A DNA stretch of 64,000 nt from Paramarasmius palmivorus (GCA_037176845.1 JAYKXP010000006.1:62001-126000), one strand, 5' to 3'; shown: positions 1-12,700, counted from the first letter of the stretch. Notes: generated from the letters alone by a model not told the origin. Numbers and translations: made by a program.

Positions 1-3000
1 AATTCGACAGCGGCATCACGAACGGCTGGCGAGCTGTCCAGAAGGTGAGACTCTATGGCACTACGAACGGAAGCCTAGTGTTGATGCGTTAGCTATTGTG
101 GATACATCGAATCAACGATGCTTACTGTGCCTAAAATACCATTGTCACATCCAACAATGAGTCCCAGTGCCTTCAGAGCTTTTGTGCGCATGAAGATTTG
201 AGATGCATCCAAAGCATGCAGTATCACTTTGAGCAGCGCCTGGAACGATGGAAGGGTTCGTGTCGCAAGGGCACCAAGAGCCCCTGAAGGATGAGTCGAC
301 AAGGAGCCCAATTCTTCGGAAAGACGGTCGATACGCGTGATTTCGTCTTGTGTGCTGCAATGCCGTTAGCCATCTAATAGTCTGATCGTAGAATAACTAA
401 CCCAACATCAAAGACGTCGTTCGGGTGTTCTTTCCAGACTTCCTGTAAGGCCTCCTTGAGTCGTCTTCCGAACTTTAGAAGTTTCCTCTCCTCCCTGCTG
501 CCTTTTTCGTCAGCCTGACTTGAAGTGCCGTTTATCTTGCCCCTCTTTTGGAGATTTAGTTCATCTTCCGTATCCCCTCCATCTTCTGTCACAAATTTTG
601 AAAGCGCTTTCGAGACCCACTGCAATGCTGAAGCAAGTTCTTGGCCGAGTGCTGCAGAGGTCAACTCTTGTGCAGTCTATGACCCACAAAGTCAGACAAG
701 GAACAAGGATTGAATGATTCTACGTACATCGTAAGCCTGGTCTTCGCTTCCTCTTTTCACGAGATGCGCGCCCAAGTCGTGGTGGGCAGATAAAAGCCGT
801 TGGAATTCTTTGGTGTCGAGTGTTTTGATTATCTAAGCTCAAACGTCAATTTAGGAATGTCAGTAAAAAGCATGATCCGCAAACCTGGTCAAGCCCTTTC
901 AGACCCCTTCCTTGCCCCTCATCCCTGCCAGAATCAAATTTGAGCGCACTCCCACGAATCTTTGCAGCAATGACACCCAGGTGGTCCAGTGCAATCGCAC
1001 GCAGGGCATTATTGTCGACGTGAGTGTTCTTGGCATTCGTTTCGTCAAACGAAGAAAGCTGACAACAAATGATTGAGTATTCACTGTTATGACTCTGTTC
1101 ACGGTGCAGCAACTTACCAGTACTCTACCCACTACTCCGAGCAACACCGCAGCTCCAGGCCATTCGGGCCACCATAATACCGTTAGTAGGTCGGTTATCA
1201 GCCCATCCAAAATACCGCGATAGGCAGATTCAGGTGTACTCTTAGTGGTGGCTTTGGTGCGGCCAGACCTTTGAGTTAAGAAGAGGACAATGGTCTTCGC
1301 CGTTTTAGTCGCCGAATCCAAAGCTGTAGAATATAGCCGTATCTCCTGCAAGCCAAAATGTTACGAGTAGCCGGAACAGCGTATCGACAGCCACACCTCT
1401 TTATCGTGCTCGTCCAGCCAGCTGCCTTCGTCTTCTTCGGGCCTTTCGGTAAATGAAGCCTGTGACTTGAGCGCAATGGCGTTCTGTCGCTCTTTTGCAA
1501 TACGACGTGCTTCGATTCGAACATCATGAGCAGAAGTCTGTATGAGCTGGATGAGAAGCGCGGAGACCGTCCGTATTGATTGATTGTTACGGAGGCTGTC
1601 GAGCTGACGTTGTAAGACCAGGAGAATTCGAGTGGGATAAATACTAACCGGAACTGGCCCCCGCCTCCTTGACCTTTTTCGTCACTAAGTTTTATCAAAG
1701 AGGTCAGAATCTCTTCAACAATCCAAGCTCGCTGAGTAGGATACGTCGCGAATATGCTCCGAATCAAACCCAATGCTTCCATTCTTAGAGCACGCATCGC
1801 ACTCTTTCCCAAGGTTTTACCTGTGATAAAGATGTCGGTGACAATGAACCAAGTGATAGAAGTATGGGCGACATGGCTTACTAAGAACGCTCTCCTTTTC
1901 CTTTCCTTTCTTAGAACTCTTAGAATCTGCGTGGTCTGTGGCCTCGGAGACGAAAAATGGGCCGACACCGACGTAGACGGCTTGAATAACGATGCTCTCG
2001 GACATGCCAACAGAGAGAAGGGAGGTGAGACGAGGAAGGCTTGAAGAGAGTAGAGAAAATATCTCGGAAAGTAAGGAGTGGGAGGATGGGTTTGACGCAG
2101 AGTTCCCCTATGAAAATGATTAGAAAATGATCATCAAGCATAATAGGAACGTACTTGTGACTCAATGAAGGGGTAAATGACCTTCTCAAGACCATTCTTC
2201 ACGGTTCCCAGACAGGACGACAGAAGTTCCTCTGAATAGAGCTGAGTAGCAAAGAATCAGCGTCAAACTAAGATCCTATCTGGGAGCAACGAACCTGCTT
2301 GGCCAACCTCTCACTTCCTAGCAAAACAACCACACTTTCAGCAGCGAGTATTGAATCTCTAGACCTTGTCAGCTTCTCCTCGATTTCTTCGGCAGAGAAC
2401 GAAGTGGCTGCCGGTGTATTCTGAGGTTCTTCAACATTTTCCTCGCCGTCTACCGGAGTTTTCGAACTCCGTTCCCCTTCTGCCTTCTCCTTCCCCTTCT
2501 TACTCGCCAGCTTCTTTTTCGGCGACTTGCTCTCCTTCTTTGCAGCGGCCTTTTGTTTATTGATGAAAGGCTCTACGTCTTCACCTGCTCTTACACTACG
2601 TGCCAGTATGCGTAAAAGACGACTGAGGATTGCAGAGTCAATCTCTCCCAACTTCCCACCACTCTTCACGATTCGACCAGCGCCAGAACGACCCACACCC
2701 AGGCTGTGTTTGCGTGGTGAAGGATTTAGAGCACCAGCGCGTGAGCGAGTCACTGCAGTAATTGACTTGGTCAATTTGCGTAATGTGTTGGGGTCCACCA
2801 AGAAGTCAGAGGCGCTATCAGAGGAATCTTCAGCGCTAAAGATATCTTCAATGAGTGAAATCAGCTTTTCCAGTGGACCTATATGCACATAATGGGTCAA
2901 TTATACGTCAGCAATAGCAGGGCAAAAATGAAGTGACCTTCTCTTTCACCAGCCCTCAAAGCACTTATTTTGGTAGGGCTCTCGTACTCGGCCAATTCTA

Positions 3001-4153
3001 GTTCGTCACCACTCTCTTCATCGTCATCTTCTCCGTCCTTAATCCTGACACGATCGGTTAACAAAGGCGTTGAAGTTGATTTCTTGCGCTGGGAAGTAGG
3101 CGTAGTAAGCCACGGTTTATAGGGAACCGAGATGTGGGAGAGGGTGAAGGCTTTACGAACTGATTTAGTTGTGCTATTGGTTTGGGTTGAAGATGGGGTG
3201 ATAGGAATCGTCGATTTTGAGGGCGTGATTGGAGGCGGTGGTCCAGCTGGAAATATTGAAGCAACGTGCGGCTTCTGTGTCTTGGAAGCGGAACCAACTC
3301 CTTCTGTAGAATGTATGCGCTTCTGCATCTTCAGGCTAGGAGAACCCACAGGAATCTCCACAACCGGTTTACGTTTTCGTGGTGTGGTCATCGACCGTGA
3401 ATGCAATGCGAGAGGATCTGGAGATTCGGTTTCTTGCGCTGCTCTACGGGAAGGCGTGGCATGTGGGTTAGACACAGACATGTCGCGTGTCTTTTGGTTG
3501 AGGAGATCGTCGAAAAATTTAGAAGAGTCTTCGGGTTTGTATGAGGGCACAAGAGGGGGTCCCAATGCTCCTGCCAGGCTAGACGAATTTCCCAATGCGC
3601 CAGCTAGTGAGGAAGACGACGCGGGTCTCCCTAGCGCACCAGCTAATGAGCTCGAACCTCGCGGTGCGCCGGTCAGGGAACTCGATCTCATACTCGAATT
3701 TCCCAATGCACCTGCCAATGAACTCGAAGTCGAGTTTACATTCCCTAGTGCACCGGCTAACGATGAGCTTGAGCTAGGGGGTGGAGGGGTCGGATACGCG
3801 CTTGCAGCAGCAGCCTGTGTTATGACCGACTGAGCAAATGCCGATGAATGCGCCGTATTCCAAGGGGGCGGAGCTGGGGGGTATGGATAGGACGGGCCTG
3901 CTTGCTCCTGAACATATCTGACTGCTTGATTCCTCCAATAATGATCATTTGTGTGACCGATATATGCATATTCATTATGCTGAACGTAGCTTGGGGTCTG
4001 AACTGCCGTCGGAAAATCGAGATGCCTGGTGACATGAGTCGTGGGGATTGCTGAGGAGATGGGGTATGCTGCCAAAAGTCTCTGTGAGGCAATACGAGGA
4101 TCCTGCGAAGAATTTGAGCTGGAATGATGAGGATGCTGGTGGTTCTGGGCCAT
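1..4153 (-). CDS. SCC2: Sister chromatid cohesion protein 2 (NIPBL/Scc2/Mis4), N-terminal part, cut by window edge
   Basis: Scc2 with Scc4/Mau2 loads cohesin onto chromatin in the nucleus. I identify it from segments read on the minus strand: near positions 1-80 the run [19 protein letters not shown], then [11 protein letters not shown] at about 165-200, [13 protein letters not shown] near 940-990 and [17 protein letters not shown] near 1730-1790, all characteristic of the Scc2 HEAT-repeat body. The first exon (about 2936-4153) encodes a disordered Pro/Ser/Gln-rich N-terminus, followed by [20 protein letters not shown]. The Met at 4153 is chosen over the in-frame Met at 4186 because [10 protein letters not shown] opens the low-complexity region; 4186 cannot be excluded. 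A Lys/Glu-rich linker lies at about 2460-2560. Several 50-60-nt introns interrupt the gene. Residues 124-199 hold six copies of a [12 protein letters not shown] unit. The C-terminal portion lies outside the window. It is divergent from YAH1, 143 bp away. Confidence 0.9.
3556..3782 (-). repeat. Six degenerate SSLAGALG coding repeats in SCC2
   Basis: Inside SCC2 exon 1 the minus-strand protein reads SSSLAGALG six times (one copy degenerate: [10 protein letters not shown]) with short spacers such as NVNST and NSSMR. The DNA units differ at many third positions (for example ccaatgctcctgcc, ccaatgcgccagct, cctagcgcaccagct) while the peptide is kept. This suggests protein-level constraint rather than a very recent minisatellite. 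Confidence 0.85.
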
Positions 4154-4296
4154 GGCCAGCGACGACCACAGAGGAGCTCGCAACAAGCTCCCAGATGGTC
4201 AGATGTCACGACGCGAAGTCACAAATGTCACGCCATGCCGGGCCACTTGCGGCATTATTGGCAATCCCTCTCTTCCACCACAGCTTGCTTTCCGAA

Positions 4297-5175
4297 ATGC
4301 ATTGCGGCAGCACCCAAAATCTAGCAAGACAGATATCTCAATCCCTGAAAAACTCGAGAAGGAATTCTTGTCTATTCTCAACCTATTCCTCGACGTCGCA
4401 TCGGTCAACCTCCCTGTCCTTTCCGAGATGTGAACGCCGAAATTTGACGCGTATATATGGACTTGAGAGGCCATTGAGTCAACAAAAACGAGGTTTCCAT
4501 GTGTCTCTTGGTGAGTGTCCATTACCTATTTGTGGATGCTTGAATTCATTATCATATACCAGCGACTCTGCATGCAGGGATTGACAGACCGGAACCTGGA
4601 ACTGGGTGAGCTCCTCCAACTTCAAGGTGTGGATTCGACTTGAATGCTTCTTTTGATTCAAGAGTTACTATGCACTTCAAAGATTCGAAAGGCAACTTGA
4701 TCAAGACAGTCGAGGCCAACGAGGGAGACGACATTCTTGCCATAGCTCATGAATATGATATAGATTTAGAAGGTCTGTAGTTCAACATGACCCATGATCC
4801 CTACCTCATAGTCCGCACTATGTGCGGGCCCAACTTTCATCTCGTTGATCTATTCGGTCTCTAAATCCGCAATCTTACAGGCGCATGTGAAGGCTCGGTT
4901 GCCTGCTCAACATGTCACGTCATTCTCGAGCCAGACGTCTACGACAAACTACCTGAACCAGAAGACGACGAGAACGACATGTTAGATATGGCGTTCGGAC
5001 TTACAGATACATCGCGGTTGGGATGCCAAGTAAAGCTAACCAAGGAGTTAGATGGGCTGACTGCAACACTACCGAGTGCGACGAGGAACATGTTTGTCGA
5101 TGGTGCGTTTTCTACCACTATAAACCTAACATGTATCAACTTGCTCCGTCAGGAAAGAAGCCGGCACACCATTAA
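4297..5175 (+). CDS. YAH1: Mitochondrial adrenodoxin-type [2Fe-2S] ferredoxin
   Basis: Electron carrier of the mitochondrial matrix, used in Fe-S cluster assembly and heme A/ubiquinone synthesis. Five exons join cleanly in frame: 4297-4510, 4578-4605, 4663-4772, 4881-5102 and 5153-5175, giving about 198 residues. The first about 70 residues are Arg/Ser-rich without acidic patches, as expected of a transit peptide, ending near KRGFHVSL. The core has [20 protein letters not shown], the cluster motif [10 protein letters not shown] (C-x5-C-x2-C) and the fourth Cys in LGCQVKL. The acidic stretch [16 protein letters not shown] matches the partner-binding helix of adrenodoxins. The start is the first Met that keeps the transit peptide in frame. 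The second exon is only 28 nt. It shares a short divergent promoter with SCC2. Confidence 0.93.
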
Positions 5176-5398
5176 CGCATAATGAAGTGTACCAAAGTCA
5201 AAGTATCTTATCATCGTCAATGTGATTTTAATGAACACAAATCTACCCCGCTTTCTTCAAACGTGGATTCCGAGTCACATCAAGACCTTTGCCTGTTTAC
5301 GCAACGAGAATTGAAGGAATGGTAAAGCATGTGTCGGGTATGACTATCGGCCGACCCGATTCAGCCGCTTCGGACCATGATCCCCCGAAAGGCTGTCT

Positions 5399-5406
5399 TA
5401 TAAAAG
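5399..5406 (+). promoter_or_regulatory. TATA box of the methyltransferase gene
   Basis: TATAAAAG lies 40 nt upstream of the methyltransferase start at 5446. The spacing implies a very short 5' UTR. Assigned by sequence match and position only. Confidence 0.5.
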
Positions 5407-5445
5407 CTGCACACAATTCCTCTTCATACCTAACGATAAGTAAGG

Positions 5446-6433
5446 ATGTCTTCCCTTTCTAGCAACCAAGCCGCAGAGGACCCCGACAAATCAGGCTGGT
5501 CCGCCTCCCAGTACAACAAGAGCGCAAGTTTTGTGTACTCCGCGGCGTATACATCCCCAGTTCTTGAACTTCTTTCTGCCAAACCAGGAGAACGTATCAT
5601 CGACTTTGGATGTGGCAGTGGAGAAGTCACTCTCGAACTCGAGCGAGTTGTGCGTCCGTCAGGTGGATGTGTTGTTGGTGTTGATGCGAGCGAGAGCATG
5701 GTATGTGTTTTTCGGGTCTTTGCGTACCAGATCATAACGAGGCGCTCCAGATACATAAAGCAAAGAAGAATGGCCTGGAACATGCATTCGTGGCTGATAT
5801 ACAGGCGTTGGAAAGCATTCCTGTGTCGCTGAACCTATCTAACGATAAGTTCGATGCTGTATTCACTAACGCGGCTTTACACTGGTGCAAGCGAGATCCG
5901 GAGGGGGTGATCAAGAGCGCCAAGCAGCTGCTGAAGAAGAGTGGGCGCTTTGTCGGTGAGATGGGTGGGTTTATGAATTGCATAGGTAAGGAATTGTCAC
6001 TCGTGGAATGACCACAGATTCACAATGGCATATCAGGAGTACGATCTGCGCTGCATCTGGTAACCAAACGTAGAGGTTACGATAGTACCAAGTTAGATCC
6101 ATGGTTCTTTCCCTCGCCTGAAGAGTACTCGAAAGTACGTTGAATCATTTTTCTCCCACGAACATAGTCCCTAAAGTGATACAGTTATTAAAATCTCAAG
6201 GATTTGATGTCACCCACATATCTTTGACCCCAAGGTTCACGCCTCTCCCTCAAGGAATGATGAGCTGGCTCCGTCTATTTGCTCGCAATTCCTGGCTAAG
6301 CGGAATCGAAGAGGCCGAGGCTACAGATATTTTGAAAGAAGTCGAGGATATATGTCGAGTTGATTGTCAAGACGGTGACGGAAATTGGGCTTGTATGTAT
6401 GTAAGGTTGAGATTTGTAGCTGTACTTCAGTGA
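5446..6433 (+). CDS. Class I SAM-dependent methyltransferase (trans-aconitate methyltransferase-like)
   Basis: Small soluble methyltransferase of unknown substrate, about 278 residues. Exons: 5446-5700, 5751-5985, 6037-6134 and 6185-6433. Motif I is IIDFGCGSGEVTLEL (about residues 50-64), motif post-I is VVGVDASESM with the acidic residue that binds the ribose of SAM, and motif IV is DAVFTNAALHWC. This order and the NAALHW signature resemble trans-aconitate and related small-molecule methyltransferases. The N-terminal SGWSASQYNKSASFVYS segment is usual for this fungal group. Acceptor 6184 rather than 6167 is chosen for the last exon because the earlier one gives an immediate stop. No signal peptide or membrane segment. 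Substrate cannot be told from sequence. Confidence 0.85.
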
Positions 6434-6619
6434 AGGCAGAAGAGTTCGAGTCTCCCCTGCCGCAGTATGGACTTCTGTCGAGTGCACTGATTTGGTATGA
6501 CATCATTCCAACAGTCGCGTTCCTTCTCGAATTTCAACGACCATAAGTAATGCAAGATTTCTTCTCTTTCTTCCCTCGAGTCTTTTGCTTCAAGTTATCT
6601 TCTTGCTCGCTGTTCAGTC

Positions 6620-7521
6620 ATGTCCACCCAGTTTGATCCTGAGAATGCCCAAAACATGGAGGAGGTAAGTAACAATGTATAGCTTGTATTACACGTGCTG
6701 AAAATCAGTCTAGATTGAAAAACAGTATGCCTTCATTCTTTGACGGCCATAAGTACACGACTCCTGAGATACTCACCGACAAGATTCGCGGTCAGGGCCG
6801 TCGAGCAAGCCCAGGTGTGTCCGACGCCATACTACTTCTGTCTTCAGCTTATTGCGATCATGTAGGCATATTGGAATCTACTCGGGAAAGTCCCTCCCAA
6901 AGACCTCAAATTAACTCAGTACGTCACAGTATTACTCTCTTCATGCACCAGTTCACTTCCCGTTGCAGGATCGACGACGAAATCTTTGACGATTTGATGA
7001 AAACGTTCCCAGAACTTGCTGAGCCGCCGCACGAAAAGTTGGCCAAGCTGGACGAGGATTGGATGAAGAGCAAAGAAGGAAAAGAGAGGTGGAGAAATTT
7101 CATCAACCGGTGCGTACGCTTTTGCCTGTTATGATTCGCATTCGAGAGTTTATGGGCCCCGCTAGGTACGAGAAAAAGGTGCAGGACTTCAATTTTGGTT
7201 GCCTCGTCCGTATCTATGCCGCTGGGGAATACAACGAGAACAATACAATGTTTGGTACGTGTTTCTGATGCCCAGGTCATATTAAGCTGACAAGTCTGCA
7301 GTGACACTTTTACAGGTGAATGATATATATCGATCTCTGAAGACACAACTGACGCGTACCTCTTCTCCCAAGTTTTACGCGATCGAGGTGAGAATCAGTC
7401 CTTTCCCGAAAATGTCGACCGGTACACTCACAGCTTCTTTCGCTCTCAGATTGCCCGGAACCGGCTTGGTCTAAACGACAAGGCGCACGAAATTGCCAAG
7501 TCAGATGCATCAGCATCTTGA
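6620..7521 (+). CDS. CHP1: PBDC1/YPL225W family, co-translational chaperone of eEF1A
   Basis: The family (human PBDC1, yeast YPL225W/Chp1) binds nascent translation elongation factor eEF1A and protects its folding; this role is established for yeast, inferred here. Nine exons were resolved: 6620-6664, 6714-6724, 6784-6814, 6866-6918, 6969-7109, 7166-7254, 7302-7315, 7373-7387 and 7450-7521, about 156 residues. Diagnostic stretches are FDPENAQNMEEIEKQ, AYWNLLGKVPPKDLKLT, IDDEIFDDLMKTFPE, VQDFNFGCLVRIYAAGEY and FYAIEIARNRLGLND. Every junction restores the family reading, including exons of 11, 14 and 15 nt. Without splicing the frame breaks repeatedly, so simple ORF calling misses this gene. 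Cytosolic; no targeting signal. Confidence 0.92.
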
Positions 7522-7764
7522 AGCATTTCTATAGCTCGACTTTTGCCATGAAGTCATCTTGTCATTAGCGAGTTATCATGCTTGGACCTGCGAACTGGAG
7601 ATAAGCCTTTATTTTAACAGCGTCTGGTCGTGAAAACTCTTTGAACTGTGTAGATTAACCTGTAGCAGCTAAAACAATATACTAACATGTACATAAAAAA
7701 GCATGAGCTTACGAGGCAGCCAAAACGCCTTCTTCAGGTCTTCGTGTGAACCCATCATTCTAGC

Positions 7765-9513
7765 ATGGCACCGTCACCTCCAAGCGGTCGAGAAGTGTTC
7801 CTCATCACATTGCTCCTCTTTTCTCTTCTGTACTTCTGTAATGAGAACTCGAGTCGAGAATCCTTGCACTTTCCATCGAGCCAGCATCTCCCTAGCATTA
7901 CTCCAAATGTCTCATACACCACACATATACCAAACCGCGAAACGCCAACTCGGCTTTCCTGGGGATCGTCTCGCGTTCCAGAGACAAAGGTCATAGCCCA
8001 TGCGCCTGGTAAGCGTTCCAGCAGACTTTGAGAACTAGCAAACCCAACGGAAACGCGTTATAGGATGGTCTATGTTCGACAAACTGTATCTATACAAAGG
8101 GACAGTTTTCCTAGTCTCGGACAACCAAAAGGTGGTGCCAGAACCGGTCGCAGTGTACTCCAAGGGTATCGAGCTGAAGCTAGGGGAAGAGGCTGAGAGG
8201 TTGCGTCACCCAACAGATGAGGATTTTCGAGTTGTTAGTACCGAGGAGGCAAAGCAGCTATTTGGCAGTCGAGCACAGATCATTGACGGAATGACGGTTC
8301 GGTCCTACCCTTTCGCACCAAAATACCTGTTAACATTCTTTGCTAGTTCCTAGTCAACGAACCAGAACAATTGTACGTGTCTTGGATTGTTTCGTCGAGA
8401 ATGTCATTGACGATTGTAGTCTGACGCACTACTATCATTGGTCTGCCGAGCTCTTGTACGGACTTTGGAGAACCTATTCGTCTTTGGATACCACCATAAC
8501 CCAAGATGGCCGCACGTTCCTCGAGCCCCCAAAACGTATGATGTTCAACCGCATTGACGCTGATCACTGGCGTGATTATGCCTCGATGAATCAGTTTGTC
8601 GCTCGAACTTCGTTCCCCTCGTTGATCATGGAGTTTCGCCGGGACTGGCTGGACCGCATCCAGATGAATACCCCATTCGTCTTCGATCGCGTCCTTGTTG
8701 CTGATAGGTCTGCGGCCATGCCCGCATTTACTTATCAACGGTCCCAGCGTATTGCGTCAGTGCCATTTGGGTTGCCTGGGAGTGGTCATTCAGACTGGTG
8801 GATGCCAATTAGGAATAACGTGATTAGATACACCGGTATGGAGGTCAATGTGGGAGGTGGTACGACGGAGACTCCGGTCATCACCTATGTGTCGAGACAG
8901 GAATGGAATCGGAGGAAGCTAATCCCAGAAGACCACGAGAATTTAGTTCGAGAGCTGTATAAGCTTAGGGACGAGCACGGATACGAAGTCAATGTGGTGA
9001 GCATGGACAAGCTAACGCGGCAGGAGCAGATCAGGCTGGCTGCGCGAACGACGGTAAGCAGAATTCGATACATGGATACACGAGCACATAACTGACTTGC
9101 CTACAGATCCTTATGGGAGTGCATGGGAACGGTCTAACAGCGCTGTTATGGATGAACCCGACCCCACGTTCCACGGTGATGGAATTTTTCTTTCCTCAAG
9201 GCTTTGCGTATGATTACGAGTTTACAGCCAGAGCAATGGGGATCAAACATTATGGCTTTTGGGGATCAACGTGAGTGTTTTCGTCTTGCTTGAGACATGT
9301 GGACAGATCTGTGTCATCAGGTACTTTACGAGCCCAAGTTCACCTGTACCAAAATATGTGGAAGGTTTTCAAGGTGCTGTAATTCTCTATAGAGACGTAG
9401 CAACACAACTCACCCTTTGTTTACTCTTAGGCAATGCTATCCCGATTGACGGAGCAGCTGTTGCAGAACTATGTCACTACAGACTTTCGCTGGCCCCCGA
9501 AGTAGATGATTGA
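7765..9513 (+). CDS. Glycosyltransferase family 61 (DUF563), type II membrane protein
   Basis: Predicted Golgi/ER glycosyltransferase of about 478 residues. An N-terminal hydrophobic anchor (FLITLLLFSLLYFC, residues about 12-25) follows a short cytosolic tail. The catalytic region holds LTHYYHWSAELLYGLWR, RMMFNRIDADHW and, near the C-terminus, the GT61 signature GVHGNGLTALLWM. Exons: 7765-8008, 8064-8296, 8347-8372 (26 nt), 8420-9053, 9107-9270, 9321-9373 and 9431-9513. The intron at 8297-8346 has the weaker donor GTTCGG but is the only one that keeps frame. The donor sugar and acceptor are unknown; family members transfer xylose or GlcNAc in other organisms. Confidence 0.85.
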
Positions 9514-9775
9514 GGAGTAGAAAGATGTCTTTGTACTAGTGCTAGTAGAGCACGGGGGTTTTCACATTGTTCCGTTTGTTCTTCCTTTTTATATGACCAG
9601 ATAACCCGAGGCTGTCAAATGGGAAATTGATATGATGTTGATGTCTTGTTGTACCTTCCTTTCTCGGCTGCAGTTGCCAGTCTGTCGGATGCTGTGACCT
9701 GTCCGAGCACCCCGACTGAGCTTTTGTTAATTACCATCCCATGGCTCACAGGTCCATCTTTTCCAACCACGACCA

Positions 9776-12700
9776 ATGTTCTCCCCCTCCCTCTTCATTT
9801 CTTCTGCTACGACGGCGACGACGACGACATGTTTTCTAGTCCTGGTGATCGTCTTTCTTTCCTATGCAACTCTTCCATTCTTCCAGCTTCTCTATCGCCA
9901 ATCTCGTTCTCCGTTGGTCAATCTCCGGGGTCCACCTAGCCGCTCGTTTTTCATGGGGAATCTCAAAGATATGCATGATGCCGAAAATGTAGTTCATCCT
10001 CATACAGAGACTCTGTTTCAGAGATGGGAGAAAGAATATGGGAAGGTCTTTGTCTATCAGGGGTTCGTGGGTGGCAAGCGTTTGATGCTCATGGATCCTC
10101 GAGCAGTAGGAGACGTTCTTGGTCGAGCATATGACTACCCCAAACCTGAATTCGTTAGGGATTCATTGTCCGGAATGGTCGGTGGCTTTAAGAAGGGTGC
10201 TGAAGGTCTGTTGACCAGCGAAGGCGATGTTCACCGCAGGCAGGTACGCAGCTACCACCTTCTTGCATCTCATTCCCCGTGTCTGACTCTCGTCTTGTTA
10301 ATCTTTAGCGAAAGATCCTCGTACGTCTTCAAGCCTGCAAATATGTTCGTTTGATTGATTCTTGTCTTCCGTATTCTCATTGCCATGGATCCTGTTTGGT
10401 CTCCATCACAACATCAACTTCTCGCTTCCCCGCACTCGACACTCCCACTGGACATTCCCATACTCCCGGATATACGGGTTTTGATCAACATGAACACCAC
10501 TATTCGCTTTCCGCATCATGATTCGTCGGGCAAACCCGCTGCAAATTATTCTGTTACCATGCACGACACGATGTGCCACCACTGCGCGCGCGCGTCGGCT
10601 ATACGCGTGTACCGAATGGATGGGTTCACATTGTTCAACATCATATCGACCATTTCTGTCGTTGCTCTGTCCAACACTCTGGATTTGCTCAATCACCGAA
10701 TTGATGCCTTGATTCAAATTGCTGTTATCGTGTGTATTCGGAATAGGCACCAGCATTTACCTCTTCACATATCAAGTCTCTAACGCCTATTTTCTGGGAA
10801 AAGGCAGAGCAGGTCAATTTCTCAAATGTTCAAGTTTTGATACGTATCTCACCTCCCCGTAACAGCTCCGAGATATTTGGCTATCGGCAGCAGAACGATC
10901 ATCATATTCCAACCCGTCCACTCCAACTACACCATCCGAGGCTAAGTGGCCTTCTGAAAACGAATCAGGAGTACGGATAGATGCTTTATCATGGCTTGCA
11001 AGGGCAACTCTGGACATTATTGGGGAGGCTGGTCAGCTTTTTCGCTAAAATAATGTGAAGCCTCACTGACATCGCCGTTCTCCAGGTTTCGGTTATTCTT
11101 TTAATTCCCTAGAAGGGTCAGGAAAGGATGCTCTTGCAGAGGCTTTCGGGGTTATCTTCTCCACAGCCCGAAAATTCCGAGTTATCACCATCTTACAAGT
11201 CTGGTTCCCAATCCTGAGGGGTCTGGTAAGCATCTATGCAATCTGTATGCTAGATCACTCACCTCAGCTCGACTTCATGCAGAGGCGTAATAATAGAACA
11301 ATGGTGGAAGCTCGAGCCACCATGAGAAAAATCGGGCTAGGTCTTATCCGTGAGAGACAAGCGCAGGCCGCTGCAACTTCATCAAAGAAGAAGACAGACG
11401 CAAGTGGCGAAGAAGTCGCGGTAGAAATGAGGGGGAGAGACTTGTTGAGTGTACTAAGTATGTACCTCTTTTGCCTTCTTTTGGGGGTTTTCATGAAATT
11501 TCCGCCTAGTACGTGCGAACGAACGGGAAAGAGCAGCCGGAGATGGGCAAACTACAGAAGGGATGAACGAGGAAGAGATGCTGTGCCAGATTAGCACCTT
11601 CCTGGCTGCTGGTAAGATATTCGCTGCCCCAATGCGAAGATGACTTACGCGTTTGTGTAAGGTCACGAAACAACGTCCTCGGCATTGACATGGTGTCTTT
11701 ATGCATTGGCCAAGGACCCCTTATCCCAAGAAAGGCTACGGAAGGCTCTACGCTCTGTCGAACTGGACTCCCTTCCGGGACAGCAGAAATACGATGCAAT
11801 TGAGAAGTGTCAATATCTTGACTGGGTTGTCCGGGAGACATTGAGGATGCACGCACCTGTGACAAGTACGATGCGGGTGTGCATGGTCGACGGAGGGGAC
11901 GTCATACCGGTCTCAACGTCTGTAACACTTTCTCCTCTATTTGAGCTATTTTCGTGACCCTGAATTCGCAGCCCATTCCACGACAAAGACGGCGTTCTTC
12001 AGAACAGCGTCAGGCTCAACAAGTACGATATTATCAGCGTGCCGATACAGGCAATAAATAGAGACGGGGATGGGGAATGGAGGTGAGCGTCCTCTGTTGC
12101 TAACTCATTTTCTCGGGACGAGCATTCGACCTTTGTACTTTGAGGCCCCAGAGTGCGATGGCTTACCCAGGCCGTTTCGGTCTGTCATATATGCTCGCAA
12201 CTGCACCCCTTTGCAATGTATATCCTATGCATATGGGGGTCTCGGTTGCTTAATGCATTCGTTGACGGGCTGGTCTTACCGTCTAGTCCCATCCCCGTCG
12301 GTTTGACTTTTCGCTTGTCGGTGCCGTGGGCCCATAGCGTAGGGATCGATGTTATTGTATACATCATCCAAGCGCTGCCTTCTCTAGCATCCCTGGACGT
12401 CCAAGCGGCGTGTATTCACTCGTGCCCCATATATTTTCCCTTATTCTTCGTTGCCCCAAATATCTCAAGTGCTAACAAATAACCCCTAAATAGGCCTGAA
12501 CGCCACAGCCCCTCCCCTTCGAGTCAACAAAAAATTCCGGGATTATATGCGAACACACTAACCTTCCTCAATGGGAATGGGTCACAAGCGAGGGGCGACA
12601 GGAGTTGTATTGGTTGGAAGTTTGCTGTATGGGAGTAAGTCCTTGTTCCTTCTGAATGGTCCTGGTTCTTGTTCGCTTTGGCGCGCTTTCCCATGTCCCA

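Noticed and set aside
3132..3833. A 233-residue plus-strand frame opposite SCC2
   Set aside because: It reads the complement of the SCC2 repeat region and Ser/Pro-rich exon; no independent features.
6360..6470. A tRNA-like B box (agttcgagtctccc) at the 3' end of the methyltransferase gene
   Set aside because: No matching acceptor stem upstream, the T stem has mismatches, and no proper A box at the right distance. The segment overlaps the last codons and 3' UTR of the methyltransferase.
12083..12493. A small exon reading GRAFDL that would complete the P450 WGxDAxxF motif
   Set aside because: No AG acceptor in front of it and the downstream junction would be out of phase with PERH; the resemblance may be chance, so it was not built into the model.
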